Numbered from the stretch's first letter, positions 7,759 through 16,471 are shown. The stretch: 58,958 bases of DNA from Oscillospiraceae bacterium (GCA_015067795.1 SVLU01000010.1:1-58958), one strand, 5' to 3'. Notes: a model not told the origin generated them from the letters alone. Numbers and translations are program-made.

Positions 7759-7802
7759 ACCTTTGTATATTTATTTTTTTCAGGTTCACGAGGTGAATAG
7801 CT

Positions 7803-8474
7803 TTGGCAAGGATTATTACAGCGAGGGAGGCGGCGGAGCTTATTCCGCATGGGGCTTCTGTCATGATTGGCGGCTTTATAGGCTGCGGTACACCGCTTCA
7901 TATTATCGACGCTCTTGTTGAAACTGATAATGGAGATTTTACCGTTATCTGCAACGATGCAGGCAGACCTGATTTCGCATCAGGCAGACTTCTTTCCGCA
8001 GGAAAGATAAAGCACCTCATTGCAAGCCATGTTGGTACAAATCCTATGGCAGCCGAAAAGTATACCAAAGGCGAATTGGAGCTTACTCTTGTACCACAGG
8101 GTTCATTTGCTGAGATGATAAGAGCCGGTGGAGCAGGTCTTGGCGGTATTGTAACACCCACAGGTGTAAGTACCGAGGTTGAGAATTATTGGTACGTTGA
8201 CCGAGTTCTTGAAATTGACGGCAAAAAGTATCTGCTGAAAAAGCCTCTTAAGGCTGATTTTGCACTTATTGGCGGTACAGTCTGCGATACATTGGGGAAT
8301 GTCTGGTTCAAAGGTACAACAAAGAACTTCAATGTTGCTATGGCAGCTGCGGCAAAAACTGTTATTGTGGGCTGTGAAAAGATTGTTGAGCCAGGTGAAA
8401 TTGAGCCTGAGAATATCCATATCCCATTTAACTTCACTAACTATATTGTCTGCGGAGGTGGGCTCAATGGATAA
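7803..8474 (+). CDS. atoD: 3-oxoacid (acetoacetate/butyrate-type) CoA-transferase subunit A
   Basis: 223 residues, the alpha subunit of a family I CoA-transferase moving CoA between short acyl-CoAs and acetate or 3-oxoacids. Recognisable by GGFIGCGTPLHIIDAL near residue 23, ASHVGTNPMAAEKY, VPQGSFAEMIRAGGAGLGGIVTPTG (residues ~100-122) and ALIGGTVCDTLGNV. TTG at 7803 is used as start because GAGGTGAA lies upstream and no ATG gives a full-length N-terminus. It overlaps the B subunit gene by 8 bp, so the heterodimer is translationally coupled. The divergent location next to an acyl-CoA synthetase operon suggests related acid/CoA metabolism. The exact substrate (acetoacetate, butyrate or a branched acid) cannot be read from sequence. 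Confidence 0.85.
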   Translation: MARIITAREAAELIPHGASVMIGGFIGCGTPLHIIDALVETDNGDFTVICNDAGRPDFASGRLLSAGKIKHLIASHVGTNPMAAEKYTKGELELTLVPQGSFAEMIRAGGAGLGGIVTPTGVSTEVENYWYVDRVLEIDGKKYLLKKPLKADFALIGGTVCDTLGNVWFKGTTKNFNVAMAAAAKTVIVGCEKIVEPGEIEPENIHIPFNFTNYIVCGGGLNG

Positions 8475-9120
8475 GAACGCAGTAAAAGAGCTTATAGCAA
8501 GGAGAGTTGCCAAAGAGCTTAAGGACGGTGACGTTGTAAATCTCGGTATAGGACTTCCGACCTTAGTTCCGAAATACCTTCCTGAGAACGTGACCCTTAT
8601 TCTCCAGTCTGAAAACGGTATTATCGGTGTGGGCAGGCTTACAGATGAAAACAAAGATGTCCACATAACTGATGCCGGCGGCAATCCTGCTGCAATTATA
8701 GATGGCGGATGCTATTTTGACAGCTGCACCTCTTTCGGTATAATCCGCGGTGGTCATGTTGATGCTACCGTTTTGGGTGCTTTGCAGGTTTCCGAAAATG
8801 GTGATATCTCCAACTGGATAATACCGGGAAAGATGATTGCCGGTATGGGCGGTGCCATGGACCTTGTATCGGGGGTTGACAATGTTATCGTTGCCATGCT
8901 CCACACGCAGAAGGGTCAGCCTAAAATACTTAAAAAAAATACACTTCCTCTGACTGCCGCAGGCTGTGTAAAGACTGTTATCACCGAAATGGGTGTAATG
9001 CGTATTCGCCCTGAGGGAATAGTTTTAGAGGAATTTAATCCCGAATACACCATTGACGAAATTGTTGCGGCTACCGAAGCTACACTTATAATAAGTGATG
9101 ACCTTAAGCCGATGCTTTAG
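8467..9120 (+). CDS. atoA: 3-oxoacid (acetoacetate/butyrate-type) CoA-transferase subunit B
   Basis: 217 residues, the beta subunit carrying the catalytic glutamate that forms the enzyme-CoA thioester, seen in the LQSENGIIGVG motif (residues ~46-56). Other family strings are NLGIGLPTLVPKYLP near residue 25, GGHVDATVLGALQV and KMIAGMGGAMDLVSG. ATG at 8467 overlaps the subunit A stop by 8 bp and is preceded by GGAGGTGGG inside that gene. The end is followed by a repeat region rather than a clear terminator. Confidence 0.86.
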   Translation: MDKNAVKELIARRVAKELKDGDVVNLGIGLPTLVPKYLPENVTLILQSENGIIGVGRLTDENKDVHITDAGGNPAAIIDGGCYFDSCTSFGIIRGGHVDATVLGALQVSENGDISNWIIPGKMIAGMGGAMDLVSGVDNVIVAMLHTQKGQPKILKKNTLPLTAAGCVKTVITEMGVMRIRPEGIVLEEFNPEYTIDEIVAATEATLIISDDLKPML

Positions 9121-9127
9121 CATCCGT

Positions 9128-9314
9128 CTGTCATTCCCGGGAGGGAAACGACATTTTCCTTCCTGTCACTTCCGGGAGCTAAGCGACATTTCCCCGCCTG
9201 TCATTCCGAGAAGCTAAGCGACATTTCCCCGCCTGTCATTCCGAGGAGCGACAGCGACGTGGGAATCTTAATTTAAAAGATTGCCACGAGCCGCGAACGG
9301 CTCTCGCAATGACA
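9128..9314. repeat. Dispersed palindromic repeat with 35-bp tandem expansion of its left arm
   Basis: A repeat of the form CTGTCATTCCGAGGAGCG...AGATTGCCACG...CTCGCAATGACA occupies about 9233-9314; its two ends are inverted (CTGTCATT / AATGACA). Its left arm is preceded by three degenerate copies starting at 9128, 9163 and 9198, giving an exact 35-bp period. A second single-copy version lies at 51792-51918. Confidence 0.75.
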
Positions 9315-9353
9315 CGTTGTAATAAGTAATACCCACTTTGAAAGGAAAACCCT

Positions 9354-11114
9354 ATGCCCCTTGACAGTTTATTTCTTACCGGACTAAGCCGTGAGCTTGA
9401 CGAAAAGATAACAGGCACACGCATTGATAAAATCCAGCAGCCCGGCAGGGATTTGATTATTTTATCACTTCGCAGTATGACCATGAACGGCAGACTGCTT
9501 ATATGCGGTGGTTCAAACGGTTTTCGTATCCATCTGACAAAATCAGGATATGAAAATCCACAAACTCCACCTATGTTCTGTATGCTTCTCAGAAAATACC
9601 TGACCAATGCCAGAATTGAAGGTGTAAGTCAGCTTGGTACAGACCGAATTCTTGAAATATCCCTCAATACCTTTGATGCTATGGGTATGGAGTGTAAGCG
9701 ACGTCTTATTCTGGAATTCATGGGCAGGTATACGAATGTGATCTTAGCCGGTGAGGACGGTCTGATAATCGACTGTATGCACCGTACAGGCGGACTTGAA
9801 ATGCCCAGAAGTGTTTTGCCCGGGCTGTATTATAAGCTTCCTGAGGCTCAGAACAAGATAAATCTTTATGAATTGACCGAATCTGAGATCACAGAGCTTG
9901 TGGCAGAGGCAAGCACTCTGAAATCCTGCGATAAATGGCTTCTTGATACTTTTATGGGTCTTTCGCCTCTGATATGCCGAGAGGTGAGCTTTAAGGCTTA
10001 CGGCGATACAGGTATCATGATGGACGAGCTGCCCGATAACGGCAGAAGGCTTGTTCGTCAGCTTATGGAGCTTAAAGCTTTGGTGAATGAGGGGAGATTT
10101 ACTCCTGTTCTTCTTACTGACAGCGATGGCAAGCCAAGAGATTTCAGCTTTATGGAGATAGGACAGTACGAAGGTGCGTTGAAGGCTGAAATAAAGGAAA
10201 GCTTTTCCGAGCTTCTTGAAGCCTTCTATACTAAGCGTGACATTGCCGACAGGATGCGTCAGCATTCCCAAAACCTTGTAAAAGCCGTGAAAACCGCAAG
10301 GGACAGAACTGCCCGACGACTTTCAAATCAGCTTAAGGAGCTTGAAGCAACCGAAAACCGTGAGCTGTACCGCCGTAACGGTGACATCATCATGGCAAAT
10401 CTCCACATGATCAAAAGGGGAGATACGGTTTTAGAGGCTTATGATTTCTATTCGGAAGACGGTTCAATGTGTAAAATCCATCTTGATCCCACTAAAAATC
10501 CCCATCAGAATGCCTCGAAGTATTATAAAGACTATTCCAAGGCAAAGAACGCCCGGGTTATTCTAACTCAGCAGACGGCAAGTGGTAAGGAGGAGCTGTT
10601 CTATCTGGACAGCGTCCTTGAGGAACTCCAGAGAATTGAGTGCGAGCGAGATCTTGAGGAAATTCGTCAGGAGCTTATGCAGTCCGGCTACCTGCGTGCA
10701 AACAAGCAGGATAAGAAAAAACGTAACACAAAGCAACAGCGTCCCATGGAATTCACATCCTCAACGGGTATGACAATACTGGCAGGACGAAACAACATCG
10801 AAAACGACGAGCTGACAAAATCAGCTTTCAAGCGTGATATTTGGCTTCATACCCTCAAAGTACACGGTTCTCATGTTATAATCCGTGTGCCCGAGAGCGA
10901 AGCAGATGAAACCACACTGTCTGAGGCGGCGTCAATAGCGGCATATTATTCTCAGGCACGAAACAGCAGCAAGGTCCCAGTCGACTACACTCAGGTTCGA
11001 TATGTAAAGAAGCCTGCAGGTTCTAAACCCGGTATGGTGATCTATACAAATCAGAAAACGGTTTTAGCCGACCCGAATGAGGAGCTTGTAAACAGATTAC
11101 GCAAAAAACAGTAA
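9354..11114 (+). CDS. rqcH: Ribosome quality control factor RqcH (NFACT family)
   Basis: 586-residue Rqc2/NEMF homologue. It binds 50S subunits carrying stalled peptidyl-tRNA and recruits tRNA-Ala to add C-terminal alanine tails that mark the chain for degradation. The NFACT-N domain starts at residue 1; the D97-R98 pair (LGTDRILEI) matches the Asp-Arg motif needed for tRNA binding in Bacillus RqcH. A coiled-coil section lies about 270-430 (RMRQHSQNLVKAVKTARDRT onward), followed by the NFACT-R domain (~450-560, DIWLHTLKVHGSHVII and VRYVKKPAGSKPGMVIYTN). Starts 12 bp before an ABC-F gene, so the two probably form an operon for ribosome rescue. Often annotated fibronectin-binding protein, an older name. 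Confidence 0.92.
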   Translation: MPLDSLFLTGLSRELDEKITGTRIDKIQQPGRDLIILSLRSMTMNGRLLICGGSNGFRIHLTKSGYENPQTPPMFCMLLRKYLTNARIEGVSQLGTDRILEISLNTFDAMGMECKRRLILEFMGRYTNVILAGEDGLIIDCMHRTGGLEMPRSVLPGLYYKLPEAQNKINLYELTESEITELVAEASTLKSCDKWLLDTFMGLSPLICREVSFKAYGDTGIMMDELPDNGRRLVRQLMELKALVNEGRFTPVLLTDSDGKPRDFSFMEIGQYEGALKAEIKESFSELLEAFYTKRDIADRMRQHSQNLVKAVKTARDRTARRLSNQLKELEATENRELYRRNGDIIMANLHMIKRGDTVLEAYDFYSEDGSMCKIHLDPTKNPHQNASKYYKDYSKAKNARVILTQQTASGKEELFYLDSVLEELQRIECERDLEEIRQELMQSGYLRANKQDKKKRNTKQQRPMEFTSSTGMTILAGRNNIENDELTKSAFKRDIWLHTLKVHGSHVIIRVPESEADETTLSEAASIAAYYSQARNSSKVPVDYTQVRYVKKPAGSKPGMVIYTNQKTVLADPNEELVNRLRKKQ

Positions 11115-11126
11115 TTGGAGTAGCAT

Positions 11127-12992
11127 ATGTCAGATATATCTGTACAGGGAATTATAAAATCCTTTGGTGAAGATATAAATATTTTAGACGGTCTTTCCTT
11201 TGATGTTCTTGAGGGAGAGCACGTTGGTCTTATTGGCAGAAACGGCTGCGGTAAGACAACGCTTCTGCGTCTGATAGTAGGTGAAATTCTTCCTGATGAT
11301 GGAAGGATCATCCTGAACAAGAACAAAAGTGTGGGCCTCATCTCCCAAATTCCCAAGTATCCTGCGGGCTATACGGCAGAGGATGTTCTGAAAACTGCTC
11401 ATCAGAAGATCTACGCCATGAAGGAGCGTATGGAGCAGCTTGAACGCATCATGGAGTTTTCAGCAACCCGGGATGTTATGGAGGAATATGACAGGCTTTC
11501 TGCCAGATTTCTTGCTCTGGGCGGTTATGATACAAAGCGTTTCCGTAATACAGTTGCAAACGGTTTGAAAATTTCAGATACACAGAGAAATCAGTTATTT
11601 GACAGCCTTTCAGGTGGTGAAAAGACAAGAGTTAACTTAGCAAGGCTTATTCTTGAGGACACGGACATTCTGCTTCTTGACGAGCCTACAAACCATCTGG
11701 ACATAAGTGCCGCTGAGTGGCTTGAGGATTATATCTCGAAGTACAAGGGAACGGTCCTCACCGTATCCCATGACAGATATTTTCTCGATAAGACCGTCAC
11801 AAGAACCATCGAAATTGACGATGGCAAGGCTGTATTTTACAGCGGTAATTATAGCTTCTATCTTGTGGAAAAGCAGCGGAGACTGGAAGAGCAGTTAAAG
11901 CGATACGAAAAGGAGCAGGCGGAGCTTAAACGTCTTGAGGAAGCACGTGTAAGGCTTTATCAGTGGGGCACAGGTAATCAGCACCTTATGAAAAAGTCCT
12001 TTGCCATCCAGAGCCGCATCGACAGAATGGAGCTTACCGAGCGTCCCAAAACGGATAAGAATATGACAAACCGTTTTGGTGAAAGGGAATTCCGTGGTGA
12101 AGAGGTTCTTGTTATGAAGGGCGTTTCCAAGAGCTTTGGAGAACGAACCCTTTTTAAGGAACTGGAATTCACCGTAAGAGGCGGCGAGAGAATTGCACTT
12201 ATTGGTGCAAACGGCACAGGTAAGTCAACTCTCATTAAGCTTATTATGGGTGAAGAAAAGGCAGATTCAGGCTATTTAAGAAAGGGTCCTGCCATTAAAA
12301 CCGCTTATCTTCCTCAGATAATAAAATTCCAGAACCCTGAACGCAGTATTTTAGATACCATGATATACGAAGCCAAGGACACTCCACAGACAGCAAGAAA
12401 CCGTCTGGGTGCATTTAAATTCACAGGCGAAGAAGTATTCCGCCCTGTCGGACAGCTTTCCGGCGGTGAGCAGAGCCGTCTGAGGCTTTGTATTCTTATG
12501 AAGAATGATATCAACTTCCTCATCCTGGACGAACCCACCAACCATCTGGATATCGCATCCCGTGAGTGGGTAGAGGAAGCGGTTGAAGATTTTGGCGGAA
12601 CACTCCTTTTCGTTTCCCATGACCGATATTATATCAACCGCTTTGCAACAAGAATATGGGAGCTGGATAACGGTGAAATTCGTGATTTCATCGGCACTTA
12701 CGAGCAGTATAAAACCGTAAAGGCAATGGAGGAAGCCGGTAAAATCCAGACAAAAGCACCTGTCCAGAAGAAGGAAAAACCCAAAAAGAACAAAAAAGCT
12801 TCACCTGAAAAGTTGATGGCGAAGCTCGAACGTGAGATTGCGTCTATTGAAGCAAAAATAGAAGAGATAACAAAATTGGAGGAGGAGTTTTCCTCTGATT
12901 ACGAAAAGCTCATGGAGCTTGGCACTCAGAAGGCTGAGCTTGAAGCACAGATGGAAGAAAAATACGCGGAATGGGAGGAGCTTGCGGAATGA
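11127..12992 (+). CDS. ABC-F family ATPase (ribosome-associated)
   Basis: 621 residues with two ABC ATPase domains and no membrane segments, the ABC-F layout. Domain 1: Walker A GRNGCGKTT (~residues 37-45), signature LSGGEKTR, Walker B ILLLDEPTNHLD. Domain 2: Walker A GANGTGKST (~370), signature LSGGEQSR, Walker B FLILDEPTNHLD. The charged linker between them (KQRRLEEQLKRYEKEQAEL) is the region that reaches the ribosomal P site in this family. Residues ~550-621 form a Lys/Glu-rich C-terminal coiled coil. ABC-F proteins resolve stalled or antibiotic-bound ribosomes; placement directly after rqcH points to stalling relief rather than drug efflux. Which ABC-F subfamily it belongs to is not certain. 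Ends in an ATGA overlap with the next gene. Confidence 0.9.
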   Translation: MSDISVQGIIKSFGEDINILDGLSFDVLEGEHVGLIGRNGCGKTTLLRLIVGEILPDDGRIILNKNKSVGLISQIPKYPAGYTAEDVLKTAHQKIYAMKERMEQLERIMEFSATRDVMEEYDRLSARFLALGGYDTKRFRNTVANGLKISDTQRNQLFDSLSGGEKTRVNLARLILEDTDILLLDEPTNHLDISAAEWLEDYISKYKGTVLTVSHDRYFLDKTVTRTIEIDDGKAVFYSGNYSFYLVEKQRRLEEQLKRYEKEQAELKRLEEARVRLYQWGTGNQHLMKKSFAIQSRIDRMELTERPKTDKNMTNRFGEREFRGEEVLVMKGVSKSFGERTLFKELEFTVRGGERIALIGANGTGKSTLIKLIMGEEKADSGYLRKGPAIKTAYLPQIIKFQNPERSILDTMIYEAKDTPQTARNRLGAFKFTGEEVFRPVGQLSGGEQSRLRLCILMKNDINFLILDEPTNHLDIASREWVEEAVEDFGGTLLFVSHDRYYINRFATRIWELDNGEIRDFIGTYEQYKTVKAMEEAGKIQTKAPVQKKEKPKKNKKASPEKLMAKLEREIASIEAKIEEITKLEEEFSSDYEKLMELGTQKAELEAQMEEKYAEWEELAE

Positions 12993-13753
12993 ATGAAAAG
13001 AAACTTAGCGGCAGACTTCTCACCGCACTGATTTTTGCCGTTGTTGGTTTGTTCTTTAAACTTGCCCTTACAGGATACAGCTTTATAAGCTACTCCTGCT
13101 GGGCAGTGGCACTTGTTATTGTATACTACTGGTTTTTAATGAAAATCAAGGAAAAACATCCCAAAATTGAAAGAATTCTTAATAAAATTGCATCTTATTT
13201 TATAGTATTCTTCTGTATGGTGTTTGCAATAACAGAGGGAGCTTTGGTGTATGGTTCGATTGCTCCTGAGGAAACTGTTGAAACTGAATATGTAATTGTT
13301 TTGGGAGCCGGAATAAAAGGTACAGAGCCATCCAGAAGCCTTACATATCGCCTTAAAACGGCTCTTGAGTATTTGAACGAATATCCTGATGCCGTATGTA
13401 TCGTAAGCGGCGGACAGGGTGAAGATGAGGAAATAACTGAAGCTGAATGTATGCGTGTGTGGCTTGAAAAAGAGGGGATCGAGCCGGAGCGGATCATTTC
13501 AGAGGAGCTGTCGAAAAATACAAAGGAAAATATCGGTAATTCATTGTCCGTTATCGAAGGCCTGGAGGGTGTAAAGCCAGAGAAAGTTGCTGTCATCACA
13601 GAGGGATTTCATATGCTGAGAGCCTCGCTGATGCTGCAGGACAATGGTGTTCAGCCTGTTTGTGTACCTGCTGAGACCGAGCTTCCTATTTTGGCAACAA
13701 ACCATTATATCCGCGAAGCGTTTGCCATGTGGAAGTATATGATATTTGGATAA
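12989..13753 (+). CDS. YdcF/SanA-like DUF218 membrane protein
   Basis: 254 residues. Three hydrophobic segments (about 11-33, 38-52, 66-90) precede a DUF218 domain of ~160 residues (YVIVLGAGI, IVSGGQGEDEEITEAE, SKNTKENIGNS, EGFHMLRASLM). Family members (YdcF, SanA, ElyC) are linked to envelope integrity, with a possible SAM- or nucleotide-binding fold. Starts by a 4-bp ATGA overlap with the ABC-F gene, so it is in the same transcript. Biochemical activity is unknown. Confidence 0.78.
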   Translation: MNEKKLSGRLLTALIFAVVGLFFKLALTGYSFISYSCWAVALVIVYYWFLMKIKEKHPKIERILNKIASYFIVFFCMVFAITEGALVYGSIAPEETVETEYVIVLGAGIKGTEPSRSLTYRLKTALEYLNEYPDAVCIVSGGQGEDEEITEAECMRVWLEKEGIEPERIISEELSKNTKENIGNSLSVIEGLEGVKPEKVAVITEGFHMLRASLMLQDNGVQPVCVPAETELPILATNHYIREAFAMWKYMIFG

Positions 13754-13792
13754 TAAAAAAGTGAGAAAAAAGAAGTTTTTTAGGAGGATAAT

Positions 13793-14626
13793 ATGAGAGC
13801 TGACGGCAAAAAAATCAAGAATATCGAACCTATGTACAAGGTCGGTGCACATATCATGAATAAGAGAAATGATGCTCTTAACATGATCGAGCTGGACATT
13901 CCCGTTGAGCCAATGAAGAAGTACCTGAATATGAGAAGAAAGGAAGGCTATACTTTCAGCCATCTTTCCTTATTCCTTGCAGCGTATGTGAGAATGCTTG
14001 CTGAATTCCCTGAGCTTAACCGCTTTGTTGTAAATAAAAAGATCTACGCACGAAATGAAATTGCCATCGGTATGGTAGTATTAAAGCCCGGCGAAACCGA
14101 TGGCACAATGAATAAGATGTATTTCGAGCCAACTGACGATATTTTTGAAGTTGAAAGAAAGCTCAATGAATACGTTGAGCAAAATCGCGGTGCAGGTGAC
14201 ACAAACTCTACCGATAAGCTTGTTTCTGTTCTTCTTTCTATCCCGGGTCTCTGCACAGTTGCAGTTGGACTGTTCAAGCTTATGGACAGATACGGTCTGC
14301 TTCCAAAATCCATCATCAAGGCAAGCCCGTTCCACGCAAGCATGACAATATCCAACCTTGCAAGTATCAGAACAAATCACATTTTCCACCATGTTTACAA
14401 TTTCGGTACTACAAGCATGATAATCACTATGGGCAATATGCGTGAAGTTCCGATGCGTAAGGCGGGTAAGGTCGATTTTGTACGCTGTATGCCTATCGGC
14501 GTTGTTATGGATGAACGTATCTGCACAGGTAGCTTCTATGCCCTTGCATTCAGACGTATGTCCGAATACTTGTCGGACCCATCCAAGCTGGAAGGACCTC
14601 CGGCTGTTGTCAATGTTGACAGATAA
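13793..14626 (+). CDS. Stand-alone CAT/E2-type acyltransferase-like protein
   Basis: 277 residues similar to the catalytic domain of 2-oxo acid dehydrogenase E2 enzymes and chloramphenicol acetyltransferase, without lipoyl or peripheral-subunit-binding domains. The normal E2 active-site motif DHRxxDG is replaced near the C-terminus by MDERICTGSFYALAF, so the catalytic His is absent there. HIMNKRNDALNMIELDIPVE at the N-terminus and SLFLAAYVRMLAEFPELN are fold-consistent. No dehydrogenase genes are nearby. It could be a scaffold-only or differently specialised acyltransferase. AGGAGG lies 7-8 nt before the ATG. Confidence 0.65.
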   Translation: MRADGKKIKNIEPMYKVGAHIMNKRNDALNMIELDIPVEPMKKYLNMRRKEGYTFSHLSLFLAAYVRMLAEFPELNRFVVNKKIYARNEIAIGMVVLKPGETDGTMNKMYFEPTDDIFEVERKLNEYVEQNRGAGDTNSTDKLVSVLLSIPGLCTVAVGLFKLMDRYGLLPKSIIKASPFHASMTISNLASIRTNHIFHHVYNFGTTSMIITMGNMREVPMRKAGKVDFVRCMPIGVVMDERICTGSFYALAFRRMSEYLSDPSKLEGPPAVVNVDR

Positions 14627-14669
14627 TGAATATTTATCAAACCTCGGGGAATGCTGTTTCTGAGGTGAG

Positions 14670-14861
14670 ATGGTGAAAAACGATCTGACTCATGGTAATA
14701 TTCCGCTCGGCTTTGGTATGGCTCTTGCACAAAATACGGAAGCTTTGAGAAAATTTGCGTTACTGTCTGAAGAACAGAGAAATTCGCTTATAGAAGGCGT
14801 GCATAATGTAAATTCCAGACAGGAAATGCAAAGCTACGTGAAAAATATCATAAAAATGTAA
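14670..14861 (+). CDS. Small conserved protein, function unknown
   Basis: 63 residues beginning MVKNDLTHGNIPLGFGMALA. Soluble and helical, no Cys, no membrane segment, ending in a charged helix (SRQEMQSYVKNIIKM). I recognise it as a small protein type recurring in clostridial genomes but know no function. GAGGTGAG precedes it; GTG at 14673 is a possible alternative start with better spacing. A hairpin terminator follows directly. Confidence 0.6.
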   Translation: MVKNDLTHGNIPLGFGMALAQNTEALRKFALLSEEQRNSLIEGVHNVNSRQEMQSYVKNIIKM

Positions 14862-14865
14862 GAAT

Positions 14866-14892
14866 ACCGCCGCAGAACATAACTGCGGCGGT
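14866..14892. terminator. Hairpin terminator between convergent genes
   Basis: ACCGCCGCAG (14866-14875) pairs with CTGCGGCGGT (14883-14892), placed between the small plus-strand gene and the convergent VOC gene; only a weak T-run on the plus side. Confidence 0.6.
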
Positions 14893-14904
14893 GTTAATAT
14901 TTGA

Positions 14905-15366
14905 TTATTTCTTTATACATCCATTAACAAATTTCATTGGTACATCCATGCGATCTGCTACCTGTTCAGGTGTCATGCCGCTATCCAGAAATCGCTTGCA
15001 GACAATTTTTATATTCTCACCTACTTCGATGATATGGTGATCTGGATCATAAAATCTTACTACACGCTGACCCCAGGAGTGTTCCTTTACAGGGTGAACG
15101 TATTCAATTTCTAATTCATTGATATTGGCAGCAAACTTGTCAAAATCATCTTCCTCAAAATATAATTCGCTGTTACTACCGCCAAATGATATATCGTCTG
15201 TTCCGATGAATTCTATCCAGCTTTCTCTTGTCTGGAGACAAATTCCACCTGTTAAGGTGACGTTTGCACCAAAGTCCATTATTTTGTGAAGTCCCAGCAC
15301 TTGTTTATAGAATTCAACAGATCTGTTCATATCCGTTACTACTATCAATGGATTTTTGAATTTCAT
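14905..15366 (-). CDS. VOC (glyoxalase/dioxygenase fold) family protein
   Basis: 153 residues with the beta-alpha-beta-beta-beta VOC fold: NPLIVVTDMNRSVEFYKQVLGL at the start and FYDPDHHIIEVGENI near residue 115-130, including a His and Glu typical of the metal site. After the domain is a ~25-residue helical extension (SGMTPEQVADRMDVP) resembling an HTH-like tail seen in several clostridial VOC proteins. ATG at 15366 is preceded by AAGGTGA; longer starts run into the upstream terminator. Substrate unknown. Confidence 0.72.
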   Translation of the reverse strand: MKFKNPLIVVTDMNRSVEFYKQVLGLHKIMDFGANVTLTGGICLQTRESWIEFIGTDDISFGGSNSELYFEEDDFDKFAANINELEIEYVHPVKEHSWGQRVVRFYDPDHHIIEVGENIKIVCKRFLDSGMTPEQVADRMDVPMKFVNGCIKK

Positions 15367-15382
15367 AATTTTCACCTTAAAA

Positions 15383-15415
15383 ATCCCAGCACAAGAAAAA
15401 CTCATGTGCTGGGAT
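15383..15415 (-). terminator. Intrinsic terminator downstream of the 61-residue membrane protein gene
   Basis: 10-bp perfect stem (15415-15406 with 15392-15383) followed by a U-rich run on the minus strand; it separates the small membrane protein gene from the VOC gene. Confidence 0.78.
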
Positions 15416-15434
15416 CAAAATAACATAATTAACC

Positions 15435-15620
15435 TCAAACATCAGCGAAATCTTCGTATTCGTCCGGTGTTTTGATCTTTTTTATCTTAGCTTCGATGAC
15501 ATTCTTTACCTTTGAAAAACCTTCTGCAATCTGTTTGCGGAATACGATTATTGTGGTAACAACTGCTGCAGCGGAGACGACAGCAGCGATGATTGCGATA
15601 ATATTCTTATTGGATTTCAT
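15435..15620 (-). CDS. Small single-pass membrane protein
   Basis: 61 residues: a short N-terminal MKSNKN, a hydrophobic Ala/Val/Ile segment at about 7-27, then a basic helix (FRKQIAEGFSKVKNVIEAK) and an acidic end (DEYEDFADV). AAGGAGGT lies 6 nt upstream of the ATG, which supports a real gene. Function unknown. Confidence 0.6.
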   Translation of the reverse strand: MKSNKNIIAIIAAVVSAAAVVTTIIVFRKQIAEGFSKVKNVIEAKIKKIKTPDEYEDFADV

Positions 15621-15699
15621 CTTATGACCTCCTTATTTATATCTATTTTTTATTTTACAATATATTATTTAAAAAATCAATTACAGATAGCAAAAAAGT

Positions 15700-15895
15700 A
15701 AAAATTTAAATGAGCCTCGCAGAGTTTCGCTGCCATAGGCGGCGAAATAAAAATTAATTAATTTTATCCGACGGCGTGTACGGAGGATAAAATACAGGAA
15801 AGCCGCTAACGTGCCACGAAGTGGTGCGCTGCAGCGGCGTTTAATCAAAATGAGCCTGCTCGTTTTGAAGCGTGTCGAGTATCTCGACACGCAGA
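15700..15895. repeat. Palindrome-rich intergenic segment
   Basis: Contains several hairpins, including GCCGCT...AGCGGC around 15812-15838 and CGTGTCGAG/CTCGACACG (15871-15879 with 15883-15891), plus two partial copies of AATGAGCCT near 15709 and 15849. The last hairpin may terminate dut. No coding potential is credible here. Confidence 0.4.
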
Positions 15896-15896
15896 G

Positions 15897-16334
15897 TTAC
15901 TTTCTGCCGGTTGAACCAAATCCGCCTGCACCACGGTCAGTATCATCAAGGTTATCAACTTCGTCAAAGTCAGCAAACAGATAGGGGACAATCATAAGCT
16001 GTGCAACACGCTCGTACGGTGCAATAGTCTGAGGGACGCTACTGTGATTATGCAGAGCTACCATTATTTCACCGCGGTAGTCGCTGTCGATAACGCCAAC
16101 CTTATTGGCGGGAGCAAGGCCACGCTTGGTTGCAAGTCCGCTTCTTGCACAGACAAGACCAACATAACCTTCGGGTATCTCCATTGCAATGCCTGTGTGA
16201 ACAAGAACGGTCTCCTTTGGAGATATGGTCAGTTCACCCTCAAGGAGAGCATACATATCAGCGGCGGCTGAGCCGGTTGTACCATAGGATGGTTCTTTTG
16301 CGTTTTCGCTTAACTTTTTATATAAAACCTTCAT
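15897..16334 (-). CDS. dut: dUTP diphosphatase
   Basis: 145-residue homotrimeric dUTPase that hydrolyses dUTP to dUMP and PPi, keeping uracil out of DNA and feeding dTMP synthesis. All five conserved motifs are present: I SAAADMYA, II ARSGLATKRG, III GVIDSDYRGEI (catalytic Asp), IV ERVAQLMIVP and V RGAGGFGSTG at the C-terminus. GGAGG precedes the ATG by a suitable distance. Full length for the family; transcribed divergently from ddl. Confidence 0.95.
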   Translation of the reverse strand: MKVLYKKLSENAKEPSYGTTGSAAADMYALLEGELTISPKETVLVHTGIAMEIPEGYVGLVCARSGLATKRGLAPANKVGVIDSDYRGEIMVALHNHSSVPQTIAPYERVAQLMIVPYLFADFDEVDNLDDTDRGAGGFGSTGRK

Positions 16335-16407
16335 ACGGGCCTCCGAAAATCGTTTTTTCTATTATATATCATTGTAAAGATAAACGCAACTTTGTAAAAA
16401 ACATATA

Positions 16408-16436
16408 TTGTACCAATAGATAAAATGTTGTATACT
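16408..16436 (+). promoter_or_regulatory. Promoter of ddl-murF-rluA operon
   Basis: TTGTAC (16408-16413), 17-nt spacer, TATACT (16431-16436), 35 nt before the ddl start. Confidence 0.6.
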
Positions 16437-16471
16437 ATGTTGTTAGAATAATAATTGAAATGGAGATCATT

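Noticed and set aside
9128-9314. CRISPR array
   Set aside because: The 35-bp period is contiguous repeat without unique spacers, and no cas genes are nearby.
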